From positions 425,436 to 489,435 of the forward strand of contig CAVTND010000012.1 in assembly GCA_963735955.1 (NCBI GenBank): a stretch of 64,000 nt of DNA, read 5' to 3'. The stretch is from CAVTND01 sp963735955. Lineage in GTDB: Bacteria; Pseudomonadota; Gammaproteobacteria; Burkholderiales; Burkholderiaceae_F. The translations under genes were made by a program, and so were the position numbers. The notes under the pieces were generated by a model. The model saw only the letters and a program-made list of their open reading frames with translations. It had not been told where the DNA came from and did not search any database. Position 1 is the first letter of the stretch. Every line of letters starts with the position of its first letter. This document shows, piece after piece, positions 37,122 through 47,654 of the stretch.

Positions 37122-37997
37122 CTAGGTTCTGACGGTCGGCTGCGTTCCAGGGTGTGCATGCGTCTCACCTTGCAGAGTTTCGTTTCGCAACGCTGGATCG
37201 ACGACACGCCCGGCATGATCTTTTCGTTCCGCATCTGCAGCCTCCAGAAAGTCGTTCAAGAGCGGCTCTCCCGGCAGCAGCTTCGCGTCGCGCCAGTCGT
37301 GGAACTCCGGGTGCCATTGCACACCAGCCACGTACGAAGGGCCGCGCCAACGGAATGCCTCGATGATGCCATCCGTTGGCGACCGGGCCTCGACCGTGAA
37401 TTCCTTCGCGAGATCCCTGATGCCTTGGTGATGCACGCTGTTGACCGTGCGGGCAGTGATATCGCGGTACAGGCCGGCGAGCCGGGTACCGGGGACAAAC
37501 TCGATCTCGTGAAAGTTCTGGTCGTACAGCTGTTTTTCGCGGTGGACGAGGGAACCCGCCACCTGTGTGCCGATGTCCTGATACAGCGTGCCGCCAAATG
37601 CGACATTGAGCAGCTGCAGGCCGCGACAGATGCCGAGCACCGGTTTGCCGGCGGCGACAAAAGCGCGCGTCAGTGCGACTTCGTACTCGTCGCGGACGCG
37701 ATCCCCACTCCAGGCCGCCTGCATCGGCGTCTCGCCGTAGCTGCCGGGCCATAGATCCGAACCACCCTCGAGGACGAACCCGTCGAGCAGTTCGACGTAA
37801 TCGGCGAGCTCTACGTCGCCACGCCGCGTGCTGCCTTCGGGCGAAGGAATCACGAGCGCGATGGCGCACGAGGTCGATTGCACCCAGTGAACGATCGATT
37901 GCTCGACATACTGCAGGGTCTTGCCGGTGAAGATCGGGCGTGACGGATCGGCGTGAAAGAAGCACGCCGAGATGCCGATCTTCAGTCGACCACTCAC
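37122..37997 (-). CDS. Class I glutamine amidotransferase-like gamma-glutamyl hydrolase (PuuD-like)
   Basis: I chose a GTG at 37,997 (then SGRLKIGISACFF), immediately after the alcohol dehydrogenase stop; a TTG at 38,015 is the longer option. The protein of about 291 residues has the nucleophile elbow VLGICRGLQLLNVAFGG and the His-Glu pair in GVQWHPEFHDW, completing the class I amidotransferase triad. The peptidase C26/PuuD group hydrolyses gamma-glutamyl-GABA and related amides. No glutamate ligase (PuuA-like) is nearby, so an intact puu pathway is not shown. The tail after about residue 250 is polar and probably disordered. Confidence 0.8.
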   Translation of the reverse strand: MSGRLKIGISACFFHADPSRPIFTGKTLQYVEQSIVHWVQSTSCAIALVIPSPEGSTRRGDVELADYVELLDGFVLEGGSDLWPGSYGETPMQAAWSGDRVRDEYEVALTRAFVAAGKPVLGICRGLQLLNVAFGGTLYQDIGTQVAGSLVHREKQLYDQNFHEIEFVPGTRLAGLYRDITARTVNSVHHQGIRDLAKEFTVEARSPTDGIIEAFRWRGPSYVAGVQWHPEFHDWRDAKLLPGEPLLNDFLEAADAERKDHAGRVVDPALRNETLQGETHAHPGTQPTVRT

Positions 37998-37998
37998 G

Positions 37999-39126
37999 TC
38001 ACATCGCCTGTTCAAAGAAGCGCGCGAAGTCCGAGGCGCTGCACGGCCGCGGATTGGTCTGGTGACAGATGTCCTTCTCGGCGATTGCCACGAGGGCCGG
38101 AATCTGCGTGGTCCTCACTTTCATCGTCGTGAGCCCGGCGGCGATGCCTATTTCGGCCTTCAGCCGACCAAGCCACTCGATGAAACCGTCTCCTCCACGC
38201 ACTCCCGCCGCGTGAGCGAGTTCGTCGAATTTCGCCGGCACGGCTTCGAAGTTGAAGCGCATGACCGGTTCGATCATCAGTGCGTTCGCCAGGCCATGGT
38301 GCAGGTCGCAGACGGCACCAAGCGCATGCGCACAGGAATGAACTGCGCCCAGGTCCTTCTGGAATGCGATCGCTCCCATCATCGAGGCCATCATCATGTC
38401 CGAGCGCGCGGCGAGATTGCCAGGCTCTCGCACGGCAGTGGCCAGCGCGCGCGCTGCGATCCGCGTGCCTTCAAGCGCAATGCCGTCGCACAGCGGGTGG
38501 TAGGCCGGCGAGAGGTAACTTTCGACATTGTGGGTCAGCGCATCCATGCCGGTTGCCGCGGTAACCGACGGCGGCAGGCCGAGGGTTAGTTCGGGATCGG
38601 CGAACACTGTTCGAGCGAGGATCTGCGGCGAGAAGATCACGCGTTTCAGATGCGTGTCATCCTCACTGACGACGCTCGAACGACCAACCTCGGAGCCGGT
38701 GCCGCTGGTGGTCGGCAGGGCCACGAAATAGGGCACCTCCTGGATCGTTCGCACCTGCGGATGGTCCCAGACGAACTCGAGCACGTGGCCCTCGTGGGTC
38801 GCCAACAAACCGACCACCTTGGACACGTCGAGCGCGGCGCCGCCACCGAATCCGATCACGCAGTCAGCTCGATGCTGACGGTAGGCATCAGCACCCGCCA
38901 TGACCTGTGACGCGGTTGGATTGCCCTGCACGCCGGAGAACACGCCGGCGTCCAGACCGCCAAGATGAGCACGGAATTCGGCGAGCACCGGGAGCGCGGC
39001 CAGTGCGCGGTCGGTCACTATCAGTGGCCGCTTCAGCCCTTGCTCGCGCAAATGAGCGCCGACGAGCTTCCGGGCGCCGGGTCCGAAATGAATCGGCGTA
39101 GGAAAGGAAAATCGGGTGATCGTCAT
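37999..39126 (-). CDS. Iron-containing alcohol dehydrogenase
   Basis: The start MTITRFSFPTPIHFGPGARK at 39,126 is preferred over an in-frame start at 39,204; the protein has 375 residues. NAD binding is shown by IGFGGGAALDVSKVVG, and metal ligands by the histidines in GAVHSCAHALGAVCDLHHG (key HSCAHALGA). It belongs to the group III Fe-ADH family (4-hydroxybutyrate, lactaldehyde or maleylacetate-type enzymes). It abuts the PuuD-like gene and lies about 180 nt downstream of the acyl-CoA dehydrogenase gene. Substrate unknown, likely a hydroxy acid or alcohol of the same pathway. Confidence 0.87.
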   Translation of the reverse strand: MTITRFSFPTPIHFGPGARKLVGAHLREQGLKRPLIVTDRALAALPVLAEFRAHLGGLDAGVFSGVQGNPTASQVMAGADAYRQHRADCVIGFGGGAALDVSKVVGLLATHEGHVLEFVWDHPQVRTIQEVPYFVALPTTSGTGSEVGRSSVVSEDDTHLKRVIFSPQILARTVFADPELTLGLPPSVTAATGMDALTHNVESYLSPAYHPLCDGIALEGTRIAARALATAVREPGNLAARSDMMMASMMGAIAFQKDLGAVHSCAHALGAVCDLHHGLANALMIEPVMRFNFEAVPAKFDELAHAAGVRGGDGFIEWLGRLKAEIGIAAGLTTMKVRTTQIPALVAIAEKDICHQTNPRPCSASDFARFFEQAM

Positions 39127-39308
39127 GGCTGTCCGGGAGATCCGATCCTTACCCAGCACAACTCCAGCACATCGTTCGGCCAGGGAACCGCCGCGACGTT
39201 TCAAGCTGAACTTGGCACCAGGAACCTCATCCTACCGCGCGCCGCGCGGCTCGCTGGCCTGCTGCCGCCTTGTCCGCTGCCTGGTTCTCGGCCCCACCGG
39301 AGACAAGC

Positions 39309-40964
39309 TCAACGGGGCCGCGCGCGCTCGATTAAGGCATCGAGATCAACGCCTGCGGGCAGCATTCCGAAGGCAAGGCCGCGGTCAGGCTCCAGCCGGG
39401 CACGGCAAAACGCCTCGAACACGAATCCTGGCGCGTGACGCTGAAGCAGGGCGGCCTGCAGCAACAGGGCGATGTCCTGCGCCAGGATGCGAGCGCTGGA
39501 TTCATCGACCGTGGTGTCGATGCGCTCGGGCAGCGACTCGGCCAGTGCATCGAAGCGGCGATCAGCTCCGCGCGCAGTGGCCAGCTCGGCGTCCAGGGCC
39601 GCGCCGGTGCTGTCCTGACGCAGGGCGCGCAGCAGGTCGAGCGCCATGATGTTGCCCGCGCCCTCCCAGATCGAGTTCAGCGGCATTTCGCGGTAGATGC
39701 GCGCCATCACACCTTCGCCGCCTTCCTCGACGTAACCGTTGCCGCCGAGGCATTCCATCGCCTCCTGCGCGAATGCGGCGCCGCGCTTGCAGATCCAGAA
39801 CTTCGCGATCGGCGTCAGCGCGCGTCGCAGCGCCGATTCATGCGGATCATCGCCGCCGTCGATGGTTCGCGCCAGGCGCAGCGCCAGGGCGACCGCCGCT
39901 TCGCATTCAAGCGCCAGATCGGCCAGTACGTTCTTCATCAGAGGCTGCTCTATCAGCAGACGGCCAAACGCACGACGCTGCGCCGCATGGTTGAGCGCCT
40001 GCGCGAGTGCCTGGCGCATCAGTCCGCTGGTGCCCAGTGCGCAGTCGAGCCGGGTCAGTGCGCCCATTTCGAGGATCTGGCGCACGCCACGCCCGTCGTC
40101 GCCGACCAGCCAGGCCTGTGCGTCGTGGAACTCAACCTCGGCGCTGGCATTCGCATGGTTGCCAAGCTTGTCCTTCAGGCGCTGGATGCGGATTGCGTTG
40201 ACGTCGCCGTCCGGCAGCCAGCGCGGCAGGAAAAAGCAGCTCAGCCCAGACTCGGTCTGGGCCAGCACGAGGTGCGCGTCGCACATCGGCGCCGAGAAAA
40301 ACCACTTGTGGCCTACAAGGCGATAACGCCGGCCCCAGGGGGTGTCGGCATCGAAGCGGGCGCGCGTAGTGTTGGCGCGCACATCCGAGCCGCCCTGCTT
40401 CTCGGTCATCCCCATGCCCATTGTGAGCCCGGTCTTCTGCCCTGCAGGCGCAAAGCGCGGGTCGTACTCGTGACTCGCCAGCGGGGCGGACCATTCAGCC
40501 GAAATCGCCGGATTGGCGTGCAATGCGGGCATGACCGAGTAAGTCATCGAGATCGGGCACAGCACCGATGGCTCAAGCTCGGTGAACAGCATGAACGCGG
40601 CGGCGCGCTCGACGTGAGTCAGGCCACCTGACCACGGCGTGGCGTGAAGTCCATGACGCACCGCCAGCCGCATCAACTCGTGGTAGCTGGGATGGAACTC
40701 CACCTGGTCGACGCGATGACCGACACGGTCATGGGTGTGAAGCTGCGGACGGTGCACATTGGCGAGCCGCGCGTGCTGCTGCATTTCGGCGCTGCCCAGC
40801 GTTGCGCCCAGCGCGCTCAGGGAGTTTGACGCGCTCAGCGCGGACGCCTCGAGTCCGGGCGCATGGAATGCGAGCGCATCGCGCAGGGCCTGGTTCCCGA
40901 GGAACAGGTTGTAGTCGACCAGAGGCGCGCTCTGGTTCAGGACTTCGTGGGTCGGATCGGTCAT
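39309..40964 (-). CDS. AidB-like acyl-CoA dehydrogenase family protein
   Basis: A 551-residue flavoprotein of the large acyl-CoA dehydrogenase branch that includes AidB. Typical features are FHPSYHELMRLAVRHGLHAT, GMTEKQGGSDVRANTT (flavin region), GHKWFFSAPMCDAHL and MECLGGNGYVEEGGEG near the C-terminus. AidB is linked to the adaptive response to alkylation; many relatives sit in catabolic operons and their substrates are unknown. Here it stands between a BKACE gene (54 nt) and an alcohol dehydrogenase, which favours a metabolic role. The gene is intact although it borders the error-rich segment. Confidence 0.84.
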   Translation of the reverse strand: MTDPTHEVLNQSAPLVDYNLFLGNQALRDALAFHAPGLEASALSASNSLSALGATLGSAEMQQHARLANVHRPQLHTHDRVGHRVDQVEFHPSYHELMRLAVRHGLHATPWSGGLTHVERAAAFMLFTELEPSVLCPISMTYSVMPALHANPAISAEWSAPLASHEYDPRFAPAGQKTGLTMGMGMTEKQGGSDVRANTTRARFDADTPWGRRYRLVGHKWFFSAPMCDAHLVLAQTESGLSCFFLPRWLPDGDVNAIRIQRLKDKLGNHANASAEVEFHDAQAWLVGDDGRGVRQILEMGALTRLDCALGTSGLMRQALAQALNHAAQRRAFGRLLIEQPLMKNVLADLALECEAAVALALRLARTIDGGDDPHESALRRALTPIAKFWICKRGAAFAQEAMECLGGNGYVEEGGEGVMARIYREMPLNSIWEGAGNIMALDLLRALRQDSTGAALDAELATARGADRRFDALAESLPERIDTTVDESSARILAQDIALLLQAALLQRHAPGFVFEAFCRARLEPDRGLAFGMLPAGVDLDALIERARPR

Positions 40965-41018
40965 GACGGCAGGCTGTTCAGTTGCGATGATTCAAATGCG
41001 GGGTTTCGAAGGCGAGGG

Positions 41019-41890
41019 CTAGTGCAACCCGAGCAGGGCGCGCGCCTCGGCGGGACTGGCGACCTCGCGCCCGGCGCGTTGCGCGCAGGCCGCCAGCTCG
41101 TCGATCAGCGCGCCGTTGCCCCGGCGCGCTCGCCGCCGGGCAGGTAGAAGGTGTCCTCGAGCCCGGTGCGCAGCATGCCGCCGAGCTCGGCGGTCTTCTG
41201 GTGCACCGGCCAGATCTCGGCGCGGCCGATCAGCGTGGTCTGCCAGACCGCGCCCGGCGCAGTCCAGCGCGGCAGCAGCGCCAGCAGGTCGGCGTCGCAC
41301 GGCATGCCCGAGGCCACGCCCATCACGAAGTTGTACTCGGGCACGCCGGCTGAAGCATGCCGGCCTTCAGGTACATGCCGACCGAGCGCACGATGCCGAC
41401 GTCGAAGCATTCGAACTCGGGATGCACGCCGCACTCGTCCATCACGTCGAGGAACTGCTGCACCTTGGCGACCGGGTTGTCGAACACCATCGGCGGCCAG
41501 GCCCACTGGCCGTTGTCCTTGATCTTCAGGTAGTTCAGGCTGCCGGCGTTGCAGGCCGCGATCTCGGGCCGCACGCGGCGGATGCAGGCGAGCGGGCCCG
41601 GCGATGTCCTTGCCGACGACGCCGGTGGTCAGGTTGATGATCACGCCCGGGCAGGCGGCGCGGATCGCGTCGATCACGGCCTCGGCGACGTCCGGGTCCC
41701 AGCTCGGCAGGTGGCCCATGCCCGGCTCCTGCGCGCGCAGGTGCACGTGCATGATCGATGGCGCCGGCGTTGAACGCGTCGCGCGCCTCGGCCGCCATCT
41801 GCGCCGGCGTGACCGGCACCGGGTGCTGCTTCGGGTCGGTCAGCACGCCGGTCAGGGCGCAGGTCAGGATGGCCTTGTCGTTCGTGTCAT
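41019..41890 (-). CDS. BKACE-family beta-keto acid cleavage enzyme (frameshifted)
   Basis: About 290 residues assembled from three frames: the N-terminus TDPKQHPVPVTPAQMAAEAR, then MHVHLRAQEPGMGHLPSWDP, then NYLKIKDNGQWAWPPMVFDN, and the end EVASPAEARALLGLH. The HxH zinc ligands in MHVHLRA and the TIM-barrel strands are typical of the BKACE family (formerly DUF849), whose founder is 3-keto-5-aminohexanoate cleavage enzyme. These enzymes react a beta-keto acid with acetyl-CoA to give acetoacetate and a new acyl-CoA. Indels near 41,350, 41,601 and 41,760 fit isolated base errors. Its start overlaps the carboxylase alpha region. Confidence 0.82.
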
Positions 41891-41894
41891 GGCA

Positions 41895-43887
41895 TCAGGC
41901 TGTCGTCTCGTCGAGCTCGAGTTCGACCAGCAGCGCGCCGGCGGCGACCTGCTCGCCGGGCTGCACGTGCACTGCGCGCACGCGTGCCGGCGGCGGCGGC
42001 GTTGAGCCACATCTCCATCTTCATGGCCTCGACGCAGACCAGCGGCTGCCCGGCCGCCACCGTGTCGCCCGGTCTGCACCGAGCACCTGCGCCACGACGC
42101 CGGCCACCGGCGCGCAGCGCGCGGCGCGCGTCGGCGCCGGCATCGCGCGCAGTGGCAGGGCGACGGCTCGATGAAGACGAAGCTCGCGCCGTCGAGCGCC
42201 AGGTGCAGCTCGTCGCTGCGCACCACGCGCGATCGCGCGCCGCTGCACGCCGTCGACCTCGATAGCGCAGCCGGCCGTCGTCCAGTCGCGCACGCGCACC
42301 GCGGTGCGTCGTGCGCCATTCGACGTCGATGCGGCCGTCGCGCTGCGATCGCACGCGCAGGCGTCGTCGCTCGCTCGTCGCATTCGAGCGCCAGGTCGTA
42401 GGCGGCGACGCTGTCCGGCGCGCCAGCCTGACGCCGCGCGTCGGCGAGCGCCGCGGCGGCCACGCACCAGGCCGTCGTCGGGCGGCTGCGGCCGTTGCAG
42501 CAAGCGGCTCGCCCTGCTGCGACCCACTCGTCGAGCGCGCGTCGTCGTGCATCGTCGCGTCGCGGAACGCCGGGTGGTCGAGCAGGTCGCGCGAGGAAGC
42601 GGCCGTTGTTGCGCAGGCCGAGCAGCGGCGCGTCGACGAGCGCGGCGCGCAGGCGGCGGATCGCGTCGTCGCGGTCGCGGCCGTGGGCGATCAGCTTGGC
42701 GACCATCGCGTCGTAGTACGGCGATGACCTCGCCGCCTTCGGCGATGCCGTGGTCGATGCGCACGCCCGGACGGCGCGGTCGCCGCCTCGGGCCGCCAGC
42801 CAAGCGACGCGGCCCGGTCTGCGGCGCGAAGCCCGTCGTACGGATCCTCGGCGTACAGCCGCGCCTCGATCGCGTGGCCGTCGAAGCGCGATCTGCTTCC
42901 TGCGTGCAGCGGCAGCGGCTCGCCGGCGGCGACGCGCAGCTGCCACTCGACGAGGTCGAGCCCGGTGACGCATCTCGGTGACCGGGTGCTCGACCTGCAG
43001 CCGCGTGTTCATCTCGAGGAAGTAGTGCTTGCAGCTCCGGCGTCGACGATGAACTCGACCGTGCCGGCGCCGACGTAGCCGACCGCCAGCGCGGCGGCGA
43101 CCGCGTCGCGCCCCATCGCCTCGCGCATCGCCGGCGCTGACCACCGGCGACGGCGCTTCCTCGATCACCTTCTGGCGCCGCCGCTGCGCGGTGCAGTCGC
43201 GCTCGCCGAGGTGGATCGCGTTGCCGTGCGCGTCGGCGAAGACCTGGATCTCGATGTGGCGGCCGTCTTCGATCAGGCGCTCGAGCATCAGCGTGCCGTC
43301 GCCGAAGGCGCTCTGCGCCTCGCGCCGCGCGCCGGCGATCGCCGCGGCCAGTTCGTCCATGCGCGCGCACCAGCCGCATGCCGCGCCCGCCGCCGCCGGC
43401 CACCGCCTTGACGAGCAGCGGAAAGCCGAGCGTCTGCGGCTTCGGCGGCCAGGCGTCGCGTCGCCCTGCTCGTCGCCGAGGTAGCCCGGCGCGCAGGGCA
43501 CGCCGGCGGCGAGCATGCGGCGCTTGGCGAGCGCCTTGTCGCCCATCGCGCGGATCGCCGCGGGCGGCGGGCCGATGAAGACGAGGCCGGCATCGGCGCA
43601 GGCCTGCGCGAAGTCGGCGCGTTCTCGCTCAGGAAGCCGTAGCCCGGGTGCACCGCATCGGCGCCGGTGCGTGCGCGCGGCGTCGATCAGCGCGTCGATG
43701 CTCAGGTACGACTCGGCCGCCGGCGACGGCGCCGATGCGCACCGCCTCGTCGGCCATGCTGCACATGCGGCGCGTCGGCGTCGGCATCGCTGAACACCGC
43801 CACCGTGCGATAGCCGAGCGCGCGCGCGGTGCGCATCACGCGGCAGGCGATCTCGCCGCGGTTGGCGATGAGGATCTTGCTGAACAT
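41895..43887 (-). CDS. Acyl-CoA carboxylase alpha subunit: biotin carboxylase plus biotin carrier (heavily frameshifted)
   Basis: The start MFSKILIANRGEIACRVMRT at 43,887 is the classic biotin-carboxylase opening. Fragments follow in changing frames: MHPGYGFLSENA, GDKALAKRRMLAAGVPCAPG, RLQVEHPVTEM and DGRIDVEWRTTH. The biotinyl motif VEAMKMEMW is at about 42,011-42,031. The order of domains fits methylcrotonyl-, geranyl- or propionyl-CoA carboxylase alpha chains of about 660 residues. The enzyme carboxylates biotin with ATP and bicarbonate. Indels occur roughly every 50-100 nt, so the exact protein cannot be given. Neighbours point to a LiuD/AtuF-like role. Confidence 0.83.
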
Positions 43888-43987
43888 GGTCACAGCGCGG
43901 CTCGATCGCCGCGCGCTGCGCGCGCTGGCGATGAGCCCGCAGCGTGCCGCTGCTCTGCCCCTCGCTTGCGATGGATCTTCGAGAAAC

Positions 43988-44801
43988 TCACTGCGGCGCC
44001 CAGTTCGGCTTGCGCTTTGCAGGAAGGCCGTCGTGCCTTCGATGCCCTTCGGGCCCCAGCGCCGCGCGCGAGAAGACCGCGGCCGCGTCCTGCGACCAGC
44101 TCTGCCGGCGGCGTGAAGCGCGCCTTGCGCGATCAGCGCCTTGGTCGCGGCCACCGCACCCGGCGCGCAGTGCAGGATGTCGCCCAGCACGCGCGGCCAG
44201 CGCCGCGTCGAGCGCGTCGGCCGCATGCACCTCGTGCACCAGGCCGATCGCCAGCGCCGCGTCGCGCGTCGAGCCTGCCGCCGGTGACGGCCAGCCGCTT
44301 GGCCTGCGAGTAGCCGAGGCGCTCGACCAGGAACGGCGCGATCTGCGCCGGCACCACGCCGAGCGAGGTCTCGGGCAGGCGGAAGACCACGCTGTCGGCC
44401 GGCGATCGCCACGTCGGCCACGCAGGCGAGGCCGAAGCCGCCGCCCATCACCGTGCCTTCGAGCACCGCGACGACGCGCCAGCGGCGTGTGCGCGAAGGC
44501 GACGCAGAGCTCGCCGAACTGCGCGTTGACCTCGGCCATCGCGTCCGGCGCCGGTCGACGGCGCGCTCATGCGCGCGGCCGCCATGTCCTTGAGGTCGGC
44601 GCCGGCGCAGAAGTGGCCGCCCGCGCCGCGCAGCACGAGCACGCGCGTCGCGCCGTCGGCCTCGGCCGCCGCGAGCGCCGCGCGCAGTTCGCGCACCATC
44701 GCCAGCGACATCGCGTTGCGCGACTCGGGGCGGTTCAGCGTGAGGTGCAGCACGCCGCCGTCGGCGCGCAGCGGCGAGCGTCGCGAACGTCGGCAGGTCA
44801 T
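43988..44801 (-). CDS. Enoyl-CoA hydratase of the liu/atu type (frameshifted)
   Basis: The N-terminal piece LHLTLNRPESRNAMSLAMVR and VLVLRGAGGHFCAGADLKDM carry the crotonase first loop. The second piece, VMGGGFGLACVADVAIA, has the CoA/oxyanion glycines and is followed by FRLPETSLGVVPAQIAPFLV with the catalytic Glu region. In liu operons this position is methylglutaconyl-CoA hydratase (LiuC) and in atu operons isohexenylglutaconyl-CoA hydratase (AtuE). At least four frame changes are needed across 270 residues. The gap to the carboxylase alpha gene is about 100 nt. Confidence 0.8.
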
Positions 44802-44815
44802 CGCGCCGTCGACGC

Positions 44816-45980
44816 TCACTGCACCTTCCCGGGCAGCGTGCCTTCGAGCTTGCAGATGATGCCGAGCATCACCTCGTCGGCGCCGCCGCCGATCGAGACC
44901 AGGCGCGCAGTCGCGGTAGGCCTGCGAGATCGGGTTGTCCCAGGTGAAGCCCATGCCGCCCCAGTACTGCAGGCAGGCGTCGGTGACCTCGCGCGACAGC
45001 CGGCCGCACTTGAGCTTGGCCATCGAGGCGAGCTTGGTCACGTCCTTGCCCGCCGACGTACATCTCGACCGCGCGGTAGGTCAGCGCGCGCAGCGCCTCG
45101 ACCTCGGTGCGCAGCTCGGCCAGCCGGAAGTGCACGACCTGGTTGTCGAGGATGCTCTTGCCGAAGGCCTTGCGCTGGCGCGTGTACTCGATGGTCTGGT
45201 CGATCAGCCGGTCCAGCGCTGCGCAGCGAGCTCGGCCGCGCCCCACAGCCGCTCCTCCTGGAACTGCAGCATCTGGAAGGTGAAGCCCATGCCCTCCTGG
45301 CCGATCAGGTTGCGCTGCGGCACGCGCACGTTGTCGAAGAAGAGCTGCGCGGTGTCGGACGAGTCCATGCCGATCTTGTGGATCTTCTGCTTGCGTGATG
45401 CCCGGCGCGTCCATCGGCACGATGATCAGGCTCTTGTTCTTGTGCGGCGCGCCTTCGCCGGTGTTGGCGAGCAGGCAGCACCAGTCGGCCTGCAGGCCGT
45501 TGGTGATCCACATCTTGGTGCCGTTGATCACGTAGTCGCCGCCGTCCTTGCGCGCCGTGGTCTTGATCGCCGCGACGTCGGAGCCGCCGCCGGCTTCGCT
45601 GACGCCGAGGCAGCCGACCATGTCGCCGGCGATCGACGGCGCCAGGAACTCGCGGCGCAGCTCGTCGCGAGCCGAAGCGCGCCAGCGCCGGCGTGCACAT
45701 GTCGGTCTGCACGCCGATCGCCATCGGCACGCCGCCGCAGTTGCAGTCGCCGAGCGCCTCGGCCATCACCATCGAGTAGCTGAAGTCGAGGCCCATGCCG
45801 CCGTACTCGTCGGGGTACTTCAGGCCCGAGCAGGCCGAGGTCGCCGAGCTTCTTGAAGACCTCGTGCGCCGGGAACTGCTCGCGCCGCTTCCCACTCGGC
45901 GACGTGCGGATTGATCTCCTTGCGCGACGAACTTGCGGACGGTGTCGGCGATCTGGCGCGTGTTCGGGGGTGAATTTCAT
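44816..45980 (-). CDS. Acyl-CoA dehydrogenase, citronellyl-/isovaleryl-CoA type (frameshifted)
   Basis: The start MKFTPEH at 45,980 and the end EGTLPGKVQ bracket about 387 residues. The pieces GLKYPDEYGGMGLDFSYSMV, GCLGVSEAGGGSDVAAIKTT and YWGGMGFTWDNPISQAYRDC show a full acyl-CoA dehydrogenase. The catalytic-base position depends on the subgroup and I cannot fix it. The combination with carboxylase subunits and a hydratase is that of liuA or atuD; features such as VPMAIGVQTDMCTPALARFG look closer to the citronellyl-CoA dehydrogenase side. FAD-dependent alpha,beta-desaturation feeds electrons to ETF. Confidence 0.83.
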
Positions 45981-46021
45981 GCGGTCCTGCGAAAGGGCAG
46001 TGGATCTGCAGCCGGCCAGCG

Positions 46022-47654
46022 CTACATGCGGGCGACGCCGAAGGTGTTGGGCCGCAGCATGCGCGCGTCGCGCCTCGCGCGCGATGGCCAGGCACAGCGC
46101 CGAGCACGCGGCGCGTGTCGCGCGGATCGATGATGCCGTCGTCCCACAGGCGCGCGGTGCCGAACAGCGCCGCCGACTCGCGCGTCGAGCCGCTTGCGCA
46201 GCGCGTCGCGACATCGCCTGCAGCGCCTCGTCGTTGGCCGTCGGCGCCGCTGCGCGCCGAGCTTGCCGCGGTTGACGATGTCCATCACCTTGGCCGCCTG
46301 CGCGCCGCCCATCACCGCGGTGCGCGCCGACGGCCAGGCGAAGATGAAGCGCGGGTCGAAGCCGCGCCCGCACATGCCGTAGTTGCCGGCGCCGAAGCGA
46401 GCCGCCGAGCACGACGGTGAACTTCGGCACGCGCGCGTTGGCCACCGCCTGGATCATCTTCGCAGCCGTGCTTGATCGCGCCGCCGCGCTCGGCCGCCGA
46501 GCCGACCATGTAGCCGGTGGTGTTCTGCAGGAAGACGAGCGGCGTGCCGCTCTGGTCGCAGAGCTGGATGAACTGCGCCGCCTTGGTCGAGCCGTCGGGC
46601 TGGATCGGGCCGTTGTTGCCGAGGATGCCGACGCGCGTGGCCGTGCGACGCGCGCGTGGCCGCAGACCGTGTCGGCGCCGTAGCGCGCCTTGAACTCGAG
46701 GAAGTCGGAGCCGTCGACGAGGCGCGCGATGACCTCGCGCACGTCGTAGGGCTCGCGCTCGTCGGCCGGCACGATGCCCATCAGCTCCTCGGTCGTCGAA
46801 CAGCGGCGGTCGGCGCGGCCGGCGCGGCGCGCGGCACGCGGTCCCACGGCAGCTTGTCGATCAGCTCGCGCGCCAGCGCGATCGCGTGGGCGTCGTTCTC
46901 GGCCAGGTATTCGCCGAGGCCGGTGACCTCGGCGTGCGTCTCGGCGCCGCCGAGCTCCTCGTCGGTCGCGTCCTCGCCGATCGCCGCCTTCACCAGCGGC
47001 GGGCCGGCCAGGTAGATGCTGCGAGCGGCCGCGCACCAGCACGACGTAGTCGCGACAGGCCCGGCAGGTAGGCGCCGCCGGCGGTCGACGAGCCGTGCAC
47101 GACCGCGATCTGCGGAATGCCCGCGGCCGACAGCCGCGCCTGGTTGGCGAAGCTGCGCCCGCCCTCGACGAAGATCTCGGCCTGGTACATCAGGTTGGCG
47201 CCGCCCGATTCGACCAGGTAGATGAGCGGCAGCTTGTTCTCGCGCGCGATCTCCTGCGCGCGCAGCGCCTTCTTCAGGCCCATCGGCGCGACGGTGCCGC
47301 CCTTGACGCGCGCTGTCGCTCGCCGAGACCAGGCAGCGCTTGCCGGCGACGACGCCGATGCCGACGATCGAGCCGCCGCCCATGCACCGCCTTCCTGCCG
47401 TCGTCGTCGTGCATGTCCAGGCCGGCCAGGCGCGAGAGCTCGAGGAAGCTCGAGCCGCGGTCGAGCAGGCGCGCGACGCGCTCGCGCGGCAGCAGCTGGC
47501 CGCGCTGCTCGAACCTCGCGCGCTTGGACTCGCGATTCGGCGATCACGAGCTGCTCGAGCGCGCTGCACCTCGGCCAGCCGCTCGTGCATGCGCTGCGCG
47601 TTGGCCGGCGAAGGCGGCCGATTCGGATTCGAGCCGCGAAACGATGGCTGGCAT
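46022..47654 (-). CDS. Acyl-CoA carboxylase beta subunit (carboxyltransferase, frameshifted)
   Basis: The start MPAIVSRLESESAAFAANA-like at 47,654 and the end RPNTFGVARM give about 540 residues, as in methylcrotonyl- and geranyl-CoA carboxylase beta chains. Fragments include APMGLKKALRAQEIARENKL, LIYLVESGGANLMYQAEIF, HGSSTAGGAYLPGLS and CGRGFDPRFIFAWPSAR. It transfers carboxyl from biotin to the acyl-CoA. Many single-base insertions interrupt the frame. It lies next to the dehydrogenase, as in liuAB and atuCD. Whether it takes methylcrotonyl- or geranyl-CoA cannot be decided from broken sequence. Confidence 0.84.
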
